Shown: positions 1 to 10,700 of the stretch, in pieces
Position numbering within the stretch: position 1 is the stretch's first letter
Layout: each line of letters begins with the position of its first letter
Assembly (NCBI GenBank): GCA_009733575.1
Contig: ML770137.1
Location: forward strand, 1-18,070
Source of the DNA: Gymnopus androsaceus JB14
Taxonomy: Eukaryota > Basidiomycota > Agaricomycetes > Agaricales > Omphalotaceae
Reading direction: 5' to 3'
DNA: 18,070 nt
The notes under the pieces: generated by a model
What the model was told of the DNA's origin: nothing
What the model saw: only the letters and a program-made list of their open reading frames with translations
Databases searched by the model: none
Made by a program: the position numbers and the translations under genes

Positions 1-2089
1 GTTAAAAATGGAGGGGTAAAACCCTCCACTCATTCGAAAGCCCGGGCTGGCAAAGCAAATAATAACGGTATGTCTTGGTTTTTTTTTTCTTGAATCCTAC
101 CCAATTTTTTGAAGCCAGCGACACGGAAACTAAGAGCGCTCAGGGGTCCACTCGACTGTCCGACTATAAGTCCACACTTAACGTATCTGCTCCAGCAGCC
201 CAATCTCAGGCCCGAGCTGAGAAACCTTGTACGTATATCCTCTCTTACGAATTTCATCCTGTATTTCGCTCCTGTATTCTTATCCGTTCACATCCTAGCA
301 GGCAGCAATCTTAGCGGTGCGTCCTCCATTGCTTTTACTCTCAGTCCTGCTTCCTTACCAGACTCAGATGAGTCGGACCAGGAAGCTCGACTAAATTCTA
401 CCGAGAACCAATTTCTCGACGATGTTTTGCCTGAAAGGGAAGGTAAACTGTATTTACTGTTTTATCAATGATCCATCCCTAATCCGCGTCTAGATCTCCC
501 TGAGGAACCTAACTCGGATGGCAATGAATTAGAAGACAGCGAACAGGACACTGATGGAGAGGAGGAAGATAATGCATGTATACTCTTTGTTTTCGATAAT
601 CTTACTTATTCATTTCGCATTTATTTCCTATTCTTTTAGCTCATAGTCCAGGACGTCACTAATGCTTCAGGCTCGAAACCCAGGGTCAATAAGGAAGGCT
701 CTCACAAAGTCTTACTTTCCGAATTTGAGAACCGTAAGCTAGCTCTGTTCGCAAAGTGCTGTGCACGAAAGGCAACATGCTTGGTCGCTATGTGTCCCGA
801 AGATCCACTGTATAGCTGGCCCACTTTCACAGAGGAGTTCGAAAGATTGGTGAAGGAGGGAAGATGCCTTGATTTTGTGGAATCGTTGGAACAAATCAAT
901 GGTGACCCGGAGGGTAGAGATAAGTTGGTCCGCTTTGTTAGTAAAACTCTCATCCCATGAATCTGGCTTTATTCTGACCTAACATTTTCTTATTAGATGA
1001 ATTATGGGTGCTCCGCTGTACGGTATGACCTTGGAAAGGAAACACGAATCAGAACTGGACAATTCTATGATATCCCTGGAACGCGCTCTTCAACTGAAAT
1101 GGTTAGTCCACCTTCATGTTGAGCTACTTATGATTCATGCCTCTTTCTTTAGATATCAGTTGTTACATGGCTGCTCAAAGATCGTAGATACCACCATTCT
1201 CAAGTAGATTTGGAGGTATGTAAACGATTTTTTTTCTACTTTCTACTGATACATATCTGTTTCTCTCAGATGCGGACCACAGACAATTTCCCCTTTCGAA
1301 CACCATTGCTGGCCTACATCCTCCGTGGCTATTTTATTGAAGGAAGACCCAAGCGAGACTCACTCTTAATTGCAACACTGCACCGTGAGCGGCGTATTCC
1401 GGTTGCCCTTATCGTCATGGCTACGGTGCTGGTACAGTTGGATTGAAAAGTACTACTAGTATTTTGCCACTTACCTGTTTTTAGATTGGCCATGCTATAC
1501 AAGAGTTTGCGTCAGGGTATCAGATGATCCATGCACTCACGACAACCAACCTTGTCAGCCAGTGAGTTCTCAAAATTTGACTTTTTGTTTTCCTTTAACC
1601 TTATTCTCATGTTGTTACCAGTTATCGATCTGTCGCAGAAACTATGAGCAATCTTCAGCAGCAGGCAGCTCCCTACGTTGAACGCCTGCGGACTGACTTG
1701 TATGAAGCAATGATGTAGGTTTTATTTGTGGATTTGCTCTTCGATATCATCACATTCATTGCCTCATTTCCAGGTCTGCTGGCCCCCAAATTATACCATC
1801 ACAGACATACGACTATGCTGCATTGAATCAATTTGCCTCAAAGCCTGAAGAGTCTGATCAACCAGTCGGAGATGAAAATGGTAGGGGGAGCACTACTGAG
1901 ACTCACGTTGACGTTAATGAAGAACATGGTGATGATCATGGTAGGGTCAATGATGGAGAAGCTACTGACCCTGAACCAGGCTCTCAGGGGGGCCCCAAGC
2001 ATGACCACAGTGCGTTGGACGATGAAAATGGCCTGGCTGAGGGTGATAAACAAGTTCATGCTGAAACTGATGACAAGAGTGGTCCTTAA
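1..2089 (+). CDS. DUF6532-like hypothetical protein, 5' end outside window
   Basis: Eleven exons join in one frame: 1-67, 115-228, 299-442, 494-577, 647-936, 997-1101, 1153-1215, 1270-1431, 1485-1561, 1622-1714 and 1774-2089 (stop TAA). Introns are 47-70 bases with GT..AG ends. The first exon is open to the window edge with no start codon, so the N-terminus is missing. The protein has a basic then acidic, Ser/Asp/Glu-rich disordered N-terminal part, a helical core (EDPLYSWPTF, VTWLLKDRRY, MATVLIGHAIQEFASGY), and a hydrophilic Asp/Glu/His-rich tail from about 1850 onward. The core resembles DUF6532 proteins, which are expanded in agaricomycetes and have no known function. The family name comes from remembered pattern and should be confirmed by a profile search. 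The splice structure is much firmer than the name. A second acceptor at 639 would give a stop, which is why 646 was chosen. Confidence 0.6.
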
Positions 2090-2204
2090 TGCTGTATTGA
2101 TGCTATGTGTTATATCTGATGTCGAATTTGATACCGCTGGATTTTATCTGATCAATCCTTGAGACCTACTGAGATCGCTCTAAAAGATAATTCAACATGC
2201 ACCA

Positions 2205-2825
2205 AAGATCCTTCAGGCATCTGAAGGTCTCGCTCAGACATCTGCAGGTCTTTTTCAGGCATCCGCGGGTATCTCTCAGGCATCTGCAGGTCTCGCTCAG
2301 GCATCCGCGGGTGTCTCTCAGGTATCTGCAAGTCTCGCTCAGGCATCCGCGGGTCTCGCTCAGGCATCTGCAGGTCTTTTTCAGGCATCCGTGGGTGTCT
2401 CTCAGGCATCTGCAGGTCTTTTTCAGGCATCCGCGGGTATCTCTCAGGCATCTGCAGGTCTCTGTCTTCAGGCATCTGCAAGGTCTCGCTCAGAGCATCT
2501 GCAGGTCTCGCTCAGGCATCCGCGGGTGTCTCTCAGGCATCTGCAGGTCTTTTTCAGGCATCTGCAGGTCTCGCTCAGGTATCTGCAGGTCTTTCTCAGG
2601 CATCTGCAAGGTCTCGCTCAGACATCTGCAGGTCTCGTCAGGCATCCGCGGGTGTCTCTCAGGTATCTGCAGGTCTCGCTCAGGCATCCGCGGGTGTCTC
2701 TCAGGCATCTGCAGGTCTCGCTCAGGTATCTGCAGGTCTTTCTCAGGCATCCGCGGGTGTCTCTCAGGTGTCCCTCAAAGTCTCTCAGGTTTCCCTCAAA
2801 GTCTCTCGGGTGTCCCTCAAAATGG
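2205..2825. repeat. Minisatellite, 21-base unit, about 26 units plus degenerate tail
   Basis: The unit is close to GGCATCTGCAGGTCTCGCTCA. Two main variants interleave, one with the palindrome CTGCAG and one with CCGCGG (about nine copies). The last part, about 2760-2825, keeps the 21-base period with a diverged unit (CCCTCAAAGTCTCTC). Reading frames on both strands stay open through much of the array because the unit is a multiple of three and lacks stops; they give heptads such as QASAGLS, RHLQVSL or, on the minus strand, MPERDLQ. Several units gain or lose single bases (for example CTGCAAGGTC near 2475 and 2605, CTCGTCAGG near 2635), so each heptad frame switches along the array. That argues against a maintained protein. 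Confidence 0.93.
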
Positions 2826-3058
2826 GTTGAGGGCAGCAATGTCACTCTCGATTGATTTTTTCCATAACTTTAGTAAACTGAGAGCATGCAAGGGACTTGT
2901 GAAACTCTTTTGTACAAACTGGATTAGCCTGGGATTCGGGGGGGTTTCTTTGGCACTCTGGGAGAGCCTGTGGTACCCAGGCCTCCTAGGTGTCCCAGTC
3001 ACCCTGTGGGTACCTCAGTGCAATCTATATGTCCCTGGGCACTAGGGAATTTTTCCAG
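2826..3058 (+). other. Gap between minisatellite and oxygenase gene; no clear gene
   Basis: This stretch continues an open frame from the repeat array to a stop at 3043-3045, but the encoded text is Leu/Gly/Val-rich and resembles no protein I know. It ends at a good splice acceptor (TTTTTCCAG, 3050-3058), where conserved-looking coding begins. A donor-like GTACCT occurs at about 3009. An upstream exon of the oxygenase gene could therefore lie here, but I cannot support one. Confidence 0.4.
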
Positions 3059-4498
3059 ATGCTGGAAATCTATTCGGACGATCACTGTTAACGAGTGCAA
3101 GAAGGGAGAAGAGTATCCTCCAGCGGGTGAGTGGGTTGTTGAATCAGACGAGATCTGGCACATTTGGGCGCAGCATCTCTGCCACGATCCACAACCTGAC
3201 AGTTGAAAACCGCGCCATCGCATGCACAACCTTGTCCCCTCCAAGTTGCAGTATGATCTGGGACCTGATGAGAATGCAATTTTTGTTGATTCTGCCACTG
3301 GCAAGGTTATCATGGTCGTGCTGCAGGACTTTTGCGGGGACCCAGAAGTTGTGGAGTGGGCAAATAATGTTGTGCTAAAGAATGTGGAAATCAAGCGGAA
3401 CGCTCGCGTGAGTGCATGTACCACATCAAGATTTGGTCACTTAATTGAAATTGCAGAAAGAAGACAGTGGAAGCATCATTATTGAAGGTCAGTGTTTGCA
3501 CTCGATTTTTTCCTAAATCCTTTTGGACAATGTTCTTTGGGTCGCAGGCTGGTCAGCGGGTGCTCTTTCTGGGATGAACTTTGATTTTGTGCGGAACTTC
3601 CTGGGGAGATTGGACAAGAATAGCAAGCGCGATCAGCGGGTTGAGGCTGCATCTGTATTTGCACTGTTTTGGAACCTCATAAGGAGTTATGGTCCCCAGG
3701 TTGTGGTGGAGGACTTTGAAGGATTTATCAGGAGATTGGGTATTTACCGCATGGATCCTGGTATACATGGCGGTGGACTTGAAAGGCAGTATACCATTCC
3801 CATCAATGGCGTCAACATCGTTTTCAATAATGCAGAGATGGCTCCTCCGCAGGGTGTTTTTGGCAGAAACTATGCACGGTATGCATTGCTATTTATGGGT
3901 CGCAGACTTTAATACGATTACATTGCAGTCATGTACACTTTGAAAGGCAACCCCACCTTTTTGCAGCTGCATGGACAATGTTCCGCAAACCTGAAGCACT
4001 AGGCTGCAACTTCTACAACTCATCGTATGCTATCCAAGTACAATCATCTAGCAATTATGCTTGCTTCTGGCAGCCGCGACATTGGCATGGTACCAGCCTT
4101 CCCAATGTTGAGTATTCTGAGACAGGTGGCCCACTGGTACAAAGTGGTTTGAGTCTGGTCACTTCAAACCGACTTCCAGGTGCTTTCCAGAGTTTTGTCA
4201 ATGGAACGATGGGTGAGGCTGCTATGAAAGAGTGTTGCAGTGGTGGGGAAATCTTTGATGCTTTGATAATTGGCAGAGTGTTCCTTTGTGCGTATTGCAT
4301 AAAAACTTGTTTCATAGACCGCGTTCGAGTATGGGCAGATTGTTCCTTTTCGGGTATTGCACAATATATGACTCCTTTCCTGCTCATGATTGATAAAGGA
4401 GATGCATTTGGTTTTGTGGGCTTCTAGTTCAATGTCCACAATGACTGGTTTGCAGTGGTGCGAACCGCGCCTTGGTTTGATGCTGCCAGGGTACTCTG
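3059..4498 (+). CDS. Tet-like 2OG-Fe(II) dioxygenase, with in-frame TGA near the 5' end
   Basis: Exons fit at 3059-3407, 3457-3487, 3548-3878 and 3929 to about 4270, with a short last piece 4428-4498 (FNVHNDWFAVVRTAPWFDAA, then TGA). The final intron's donor is unresolved. The fold core looks like the fungal Tet-like 2-oxoglutarate/Fe(II) oxygenases: NYARHVHFERQPHLF gives the proximal H-x-E metal motif (His 3936-3938, Glu 3942-3944), RHWHGTSLP gives the distal His (4086-4088), and SNRLPG gives a candidate 2OG-binding Arg (4170-4172). Known members of the TET/JBP group oxidise 5-methylcytosine or thymine in DNA, but the substrate here is unknown. An in-frame TGA at 3204-3206 separates ECKKGEEYPPAGEWVVESDE from the core. 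Either the gene is disrupted, or translation starts at ATG 3222, which leaves the catalytic core whole. The true 5' end was not found. Confidence 0.62.
4272..4362 (+). repeat. Diverged short direct repeat in the 3' part of the oxygenase gene
   Basis: GGCAGAGTGTTCCTTTGTGC and the following bases (4272-4300) recur about 61 bases later as GGGCAGATTGTTCCTTTTCG and the following bases (4333-4362). Both copies end in GTATTGCA. The repeat sits where the conserved protein text stops (after GEIFDALIIG) and before the coding resumes at about 4428. It may be a duplicated intron or a small insertion. Confidence 0.5.
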
Positions 4499-5244
4499 AT
4501 AACTTTTTTTCAACATCGCCGCTCTGCGATGATACCTCGGGTTGCCCCGATTATGTGCGTCATACCATAGAAACTGCCCGGTAGGTTCGGTTCTGCATTG
4601 ATTTGTTTGCTACTCTCATGTCTTCTCGCAGATCACTAGCCGAACTTTGATTATTATTTTCTCGAATTGAATCTGGGATTTGAGGTTGAATTTTACTGAT
4701 GGATACAATTTGCTTATAATTCATGAGCTATGGGGATTGTCGTGTGCAAGTGCGACGCTACTGGTAAATTATATTAAGCGCGCGCGCATTGTTCGAAAAG
4801 TGCGGATTAATTTTTGTCCACTAGTCCACTTTTCAACAGCATGCCGATTCGTTACGCGAAGTGTTTAGTTGGATTTCGCCTTCTTAGTTCAGTAGTGTTG
4901 GTGCTTCTGGAAGATGAGTTTCGTTCAGTACTGATCTATATTCTACAAGTAGTCGCTCTCTTCGATATTCCTTTCGCGAGATTGCTGGTAATATTTCTTG
5001 CTTGATAACATGTTTGGTTGCAGCCTGCTATACGCTCTTGTTCAACGCCCAGCTAGGCTTTGGAGAGTTCACGTTTCCACAACTCTCAATGCCATGTACT
5101 CCGCCATCCGCCTTGAACCCTCAAGATCTCGAATTGTTTTCCTACTTCGCTTCTCAACCTTGGTACCGCCACAGGTCTTGTTGGCGGACAAGTCTTACAT
5201 TACCTCAGGGAAGATAATAAGCGGAGTTTAATGCTCTTATAATT
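4499..5244. other. AT-rich stretch with no confident gene
   Basis: This covers the 3' flank of the oxygenase gene and the space before the next coding-like pieces. It contains a short alternating CG run (AAGCGCGCGCGCATT, about 4776-4790). One open + frame at 5002-5217 follows an acceptor-like TTGCAG (LGFGEFTFPQLSMPC...), and could be an orphan exon, but no family is recognisable and no neighbouring exon joins it convincingly. Confidence 0.45.
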
Positions 5245-5691
5245 ATGGGTGAGGATGAACAAGAGGCATGGTATAAACAAAAAGCACAAGTACGGGATCA
5301 GGTGCCAGTGGTAAGTCAATTTCAGCGTCGAAAATGCAATTATGCCAGTCTCAAGTTCATCGGATACCAGGGAATGCTCTATAGACAATGTTGAATGGGA
5401 ACAGGTTCAGTGTGATGAACGCACCGCTGCCGCTAAGGTTATTCACGATCAACGAAAGCAAGAGTGCGTCTGTCTATTAGAATGCAACTTTATCAGCTAC
5501 TCGCATGTATGGACGTGAATAGCATTCTCCGCCGACCAGAGGAAGTTGGATTGCATGAGGAGGCACAATTAATGATGGCCTCTACTTACAGATACCGCGC
5601 ACACGCGTACTTTGCGGAAGGGATTTCTTCATGTGCATGCGGATCACTGTCGGAAGCAGCAAGTCGGAAATATGGCTTACCGTTTCCCTGA
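5245..5691 (+). other. Candidate exons of an unrecognised gene, perhaps the 5' part of the next gene
   Basis: Two coding-like pieces are visible. The first starts at ATG 5245 (MGEDEQEAWYKQKAQVRDQ...), has a canonical donor GTAAGT at 5311, and can join in frame to 5405 (VQCDERTAAAKVIHDQRKQE) through a 94-base intron; it is charged and probably helical. The second is a 69-residue open frame from ATG 5481 to TGA 5689-5691, containing MDVNSILRRPEEVGLHEEA and a Met/Tyr-rich helix. The pieces do not join by clear splice sites. They may be upstream exons of the gene at 5897-6750, separate small genes, or decayed remains. The function is unknown. Confidence 0.3.
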
Positions 5692-5896
5692 ATACCAATC
5701 AACTGACTTTATTTATTCTAGGTCTATTCTATTTCTCCTTCCCTCGACCTTCTCAGATGTAGGTGTTGTACTCATACAAGCATTATCCTACTCAACTCTC
5801 CCCATAGGTCCAGTTCACCTTCAGAGTATAAGAAGGAGATCAACATGAGCCTCGACCTCCCAATAAGGCCCAATACTTAAAAAATATCTCCCTTAG

Positions 5897-6750
5897 CGCC
5901 TTGGTCAACGGATAATCGAGACTTATCTCGGAATGGACAAGAGTCATGACTTTGTCGACTGGAAAGAGTATTCAGTGTCTCCGGATCGTCTGCAACTGTT
6001 TTTACAGACACTGTCGCAGTATGGACCAAAAGCAGGTGAAATGCTCTTCGACACCAGTGCAGATTCTCCTGCAGGCATGGCGAATGCCCCATGGAATCGC
6101 ACTATTGTAAACCAGCTTTCTGCCCGCGCCCAGGAGGCCTTCGACCAAAATCCGGGCCTATACACTAGCGGCGGTGAAACTATTGACTGGAATTCTCTCT
6201 TTAAAGAAAGGATCTACCGCATCATTCTTTCCCTACATAAAGCAAAGAATGGTTCCCTCGAGTCCCAGTACAAACTCCAGAAAAGACAAGCACAGAAGAG
6301 ACGTGTACGAGTTTCTGTATGTGTTCTAACTTCTTCATCCATTTTCCTGCTATTTTTCATATACAGTATTTACCAAATTCGCAGAAATATGAAAGAAGAA
6401 CCAAGATATGTAGCATAATGGCCAATCAAGCTCGCGAGAAATCCGATGAACATGCTTTGGCTTACTGGTCAAATGCACTGGTGGCATTGGTTCACCTCAC
6501 TACGGAAGGCATGTCGGATGAGGAAGAAACATTTGATTCAGAAGGTGGAAGAGTGAAGCTGGTTTTCTCTCCATTGTTTCGTTCTCCCATCCACGATGAT
6601 CTCTTTGATGAGGTGGATCAAACTCCTGCTCAAGAAACTATGATTTTCACGAACAGTGGTCGCCCAAGGTTACCCCGTATTCGCAGCACGCAGCTTGCGA
6701 ACCAACCTCCTCCTGCTAATCTTCCTGCTATTTATCGTCGTGGTGAATAA
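5897..6750 (+). CDS. Basidiomycete hypothetical protein with GMSDEEE motif
   Basis: Coding runs 5897-6316, then a 50-base intron 6317-6366 (GTATGT...ATACAG), then 6367-6750 (stop TAA). ATG 5933 is the first Met, but the frame is open upstream to an acceptor-like CCTTAG at 5896 and reads RLGQRIIETYLG before that Met. An upstream exon is therefore likely and the true start is uncertain. The protein is hydrophilic: a helical first half (DPRLQLF-like and IDWNSLFKERIYRI), a basic stretch at the intron (KRQAQKRRVRV), then WSNALVALVHLTTEGMSDEEE and a Pro/Arg-rich end (PPPANLPAIYRRGE). I associate this layout (helix, GMS[DS]EE, then a basic proline-rich tail) with a hypothetical protein family expanded in agaricomycetes near transposons, but I know no function. 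Confidence is good that it is coding and low on its role. Confidence 0.55.
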
Positions 6751-7730
6751 GGGCTATGACTGTGTGAGTGGTTAATCTGCTGCTAAATACTGTTATCTGC
6801 GAACTTAGAAGAGATGCCTTGAATTCGACAGGTGTGAACCATGGTGCACTTTGGCCTTGCCTTTTCTTCAATCAATTCCAGATATGCAGGTCGGTAATAA
6901 GGGCAGTCCAGGGGTTGATGGCTGACCATCTCTGAAATGTACACACTGCATATGCGCTTTCTTATTCAACAATATAGATGTTTCCCTGTTGCGGTATCTT
7001 CGACCCTCTTGAAAAATGCGCAGAAGTCTCATCGCATTTAAGTGAATGATGGAGGCACAAGGGTTATTCCTAGAAGATGAACGGGAGAATCAACTTCTTG
7101 CTGTGCGAGTTTCACTTACATTAAATTTGGTAGGTTTCTTCAGCTGTAGGACTACAAGTGCGGACTGTGTAGCTTCATTGAAAGCGTAGACTGCAATACA
7201 AACGGTGCGCGCACTGAAATCAAGCCACAAGCCTCTATATTTGTCGTTACTTTTCTGAGAGAAAAGACTCGTTTGCCTGCCGAACTTCTCGATATCATTG
7301 CATCTGAGCCACGCAATCGCTTCCCTCAAAGATCTTTCCACACGACAAATGCACACAAGGTTCCGATTCCGATTATGTCCCAGGAGCTCGCGATTTTCAC
7401 GTTCTCCACACTCATACCACACTTAGAATCATTGCCTGATTACACATGGTTATTCCTCCTTCCATTGGTTCCCGGAGATTCCAGAAATCCAAAGCTATTG
7501 AAAACGACCCGGGACTGGCCTATATGCATTATCACCAGGTGCCTATAAAAATATCAGGCATGACTGGATCTGAGAGACAAGAACCATGTGCATGAATTTT
7601 GTTATTCTTAGAGTTTTGGTTGGATACCGAGTCTGGTGTTCATCGCCCAATTATAATATATATATCATAGGTGTTCTTCCTTTCCTCTGCTTTTGAGGTG
7701 CTTCGATGAGCTATTACCGAGAAACCCTAG
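6751..7730. other. Intergenic or element 5' region; no confident gene
   Basis: There are open frames on both strands: + 7273-7548, containing RSFHTTNAHKVPIPIM, and - 7090-7422, containing LRCNDIEKFGRQTS. Neither belongs to a family I recognise and they overlap each other. TATA-like sequence occurs at 7544-7553 (TATAAAAATA) and 7652-7668 (AATTATAATATATATAT), upstream of the transposase coding. The N-terminal exon of the transposase is expected here but could not be identified. I did not see a copy of the GGNAGTAAATA motif cluster that lies beyond the 3' side of the transposase. Confidence 0.4.
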
Positions 7731-10700
7731 GCTCTCTGCGTCACTTCTTCGTCGCAGCCTTCATCTTCACATACCCAGGCAACTCGGAATACCTCTAGCA
7801 AAAAGTCCTCGTCACTCTCGTTATTCCAATCTTTACTAAGCAATCCCTCCTCCAATGCGGACCAATACAGCGCCCAGCCTTCATCGCCAGATGCAGCAGT
7901 ACAGTCCTCTTCCTTTCATAATTTCGCAAGACAGCAGCAAAGAGTGCGGGTGCGTACTTTCCTTTGGAAATGAAGATCGAATATTTAACACTGATGTGAC
8001 TGTAACAGGTAAACCGATTACTGGATAAACAAGATCCAGTTTCGTCAGGGCACTCCCTCGAATTCCTCCTCCAACCAGGCAGCAGTGGTCAGTTGGAGCT
8101 TTTCGGTGATTCAAAGTCGCAGGGAAAGTATGCCACCAAGTCGCACTTCGATGCAATGAGTTTGGAGACCGGCCTCCAAACTATGCAGCAAAAGCTCTCT
8201 GAGCTTACCGATCAACCATGCTCTCGCGTCTTCTCCACACTTGAGGAAGTTGAGAGTGCACTTCATCTGGCTAAAGAGGATTTAACGTCTGTAACCGCTA
8301 AGGCGACACCGGAAGCTGGAAAGGTTCGGGCAGCATTGGGAGTACTCAATCAATCCCTCGCTGCTTGGCGCCAACATTATCCAGATATGTCCCCCATACG
8401 AATAGATAACCGTAAGTGTTTATACATCGCAGCACATTTACGCTTTTCTAACCATCTCGCACTACTTAAGGTCAAGCTTTGATAAATCCCGGAGATGGTC
8501 AGAATACACCTTCTCTTATTGCATACTGCCAGGTGCTGGCGGTCCGCATTTTTGAAGGCACTGCTCAGCGCGGTGCTAGCCTGGTTCTAAAACTCACCAA
8601 ACTTTTCGCATATTCACTAGTGACACTAGGAGGTAACCAATTAAGCCTAGAACAAGAAGCGACACTAGCTAGTATTCCGGAATCTATTTGGACGCTGGAA
8701 AGTCGCTTCAATCTCGGTATTGATCCCGTACCCCTTGCGATATGCCCACAGTGCAATTGTACTTATCCTCCCGAATATCCTGACGGCTCTAAAAATCCCG
8801 CCTATCCTTCCACTTGCTCGGAACGCAGAGCTACACTTGAAGAGCATTGCGGCGAAGCGCTGTTGTCCGAGCATAACAAGCCTCTAAAAACATACGAGTA
8901 CTATCCTTTTTGGGACTGGTTTGGTCAATTCATTGCTTTACCAGGGATCGAGGAATTCGGCGATCAATTCTGCGAAGAGGTGTCAGGCCACTCGGAGGTG
9001 CCTCTTGATAAAAAGAGTGCAGCTGATGGTCGCTTGGTGCATGAACTCCGCGGTCACGATGGCAAGCTGTTTATCGCAGACCGTGGATCAGAGGGACGTT
9101 GGGTTTTTTTGCTGAATACCAATTTCTTCAATGTGGAAGGAAATTGCATTCGAGGGCGCACTTCTCAAACAGGTATGATAGCTATGACATGCCTCAATCT
9201 CCCTCTATCAATGCGGAACAACCACGCCTTCATCTACATTCCAGCCCTCATTCCAGCTCATTTGCACGAACTGGACGAAAAAAATGCAGAAAGTTGATAC
9301 TTCCTGCGGCCTGTATTTGACGACATGGCTAATGGCTATACGCGGGGGTTCTGTCCTTATGCCAGCTATAAATCTTATAAATCTGGCAGTTCTCCTTACG
9401 GTTGTGTGCATAAGCACGCTGTTTTAGGATCCAATAACGATCTCAAGGCTGCTCGACCATTTGGTGGATTGAAGTCCGTCAACTCCCATTTTTTCTGTTT
9501 TCTTTGCAAAGTCTGGCATAGGGCTCAGATGGGAAGGACTGAGTGCCATAGATGGGAGAAAGCTGATGATCGCTTCCTCAAAACTGGGGCAGAAATGTGG
9601 AGAAAGGCCAACCACCTAGTGGATCGAACAATTCCAGAGGTCTGGTTTGGCACCCGAGATTCCGAATTTTGGCGCTTACCGTATTGGTCACCAATTTGTC
9701 AACTTCTTATCGATCCAATGCACACAATGTATTTGCTTGTCATGAAACACTTCTTCAGAGATATCCTCGGCCTTGACAATCCTCAGGCCGGTAAAACTCG
9801 CCCTTCGAAACCATCACTCCCTTGCGCTTTTTACTACAACTTTTGCCCTCCACCTCATCCATCATTGCTGCCTCTTCCGCATTCGCAGGATGCAGCCTCA
9901 GAGCAGCAAGTACCCGCTCCGTTGAGCCGAAACGATAGTTTAAGCTCTATTATTGCCCTCGAGAAACTGCCTGCTGAACAACATCGTCTGGCGGTCCTTG
10001 AATGGACGCATTTTTTGCCCGATTACATGGAAGCTCGCTCGAAAAGGATGGAGACTCTTAGGGCCCAAATAAAGGATGATCTGGGTTCATTCCAAGATGT
10101 TATGACCCTGCTTCTAGATCTTTCGGAAAAGATCCCAACAATGGAGGAGACAAAAAAGCTTCTCACTCGTTGGAAAAACTTCAAATGGAACGCTCTTCGA
10201 TACGTATGTGAAAATCTTGCAGTCTATCCCCCTCCTACATCCCCTGAATCTGTTTGGAAAAATCCTGTTATCAAAACCCGGGATGTGACAAAGATGGAGA
10301 TGGCAAATATACTATTTAAATGGGTAAGGCTATATTGTGAACTTCAGTATCGATATTCATCCATGTTGTTTAGAGAAAGGAGGAAATTGACAATCCAGAC
10401 GCCTTTATATGGCCTTACTTCAAACCAGTCTCACTAGCTTACCCTTCGATGCCGTGGGCAGGTCCTGCACCTCCAACAACACATTCCGAAGGATTGCGGC
10501 CATGTCAAAATCTTTCATCTTGCGAGCAAGCTCAATATTTAAATGAGCTATCACACCAGATGTCCCATCATTCATTGTATGGAATTGGAGATGCGCAGCG
10601 TGTCCTGACAGAGCCTCTGAAGGACTTGAAGCCAGAAACCTTGACTGAACTGCGAACCTCGCTGAACAAGATTAATAGTGATGCTTTAGCATACATATGC

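Noticed and set aside
2205..2825. CRISPR-like array
   Set aside because: Units are directly adjacent with no unique spacers, and the context is eukaryotic.
2197..3045. Long + open frame (282 residues) and shorter minus-strand frames across the repeat array
   Set aside because: These are by-products of a stop-free 21-base repeat. The heptad pattern changes register inside single frames because of one-base indels, and the part after the array has no protein-like features.
3126..3202. Intron (GTGAGT...GACAG) that would lie just before the TGA at 3204
   Set aside because: Splicing it removes conserved-looking text (EWVVESDEIWHIWAQHL) and joins the following exon in the wrong frame for the catalytic core.
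4776..4790. Alternating CG run as a regulatory or Z-DNA element
   Set aside because: It is too short and isolated to support a functional claim.
7090..7422. Minus-strand frame of 110 residues
   Set aside because: It overlaps an equally long + frame, has no recognisable domain, and no supporting splice partners.
9294..9364. Intron (GTTGAT...GCCAG) that would remove the TGA at 9295
   Set aside because: It would delete YFLRPVFDDMANGY, which matches the conserved Tnp2 pattern, and the donor is poor.
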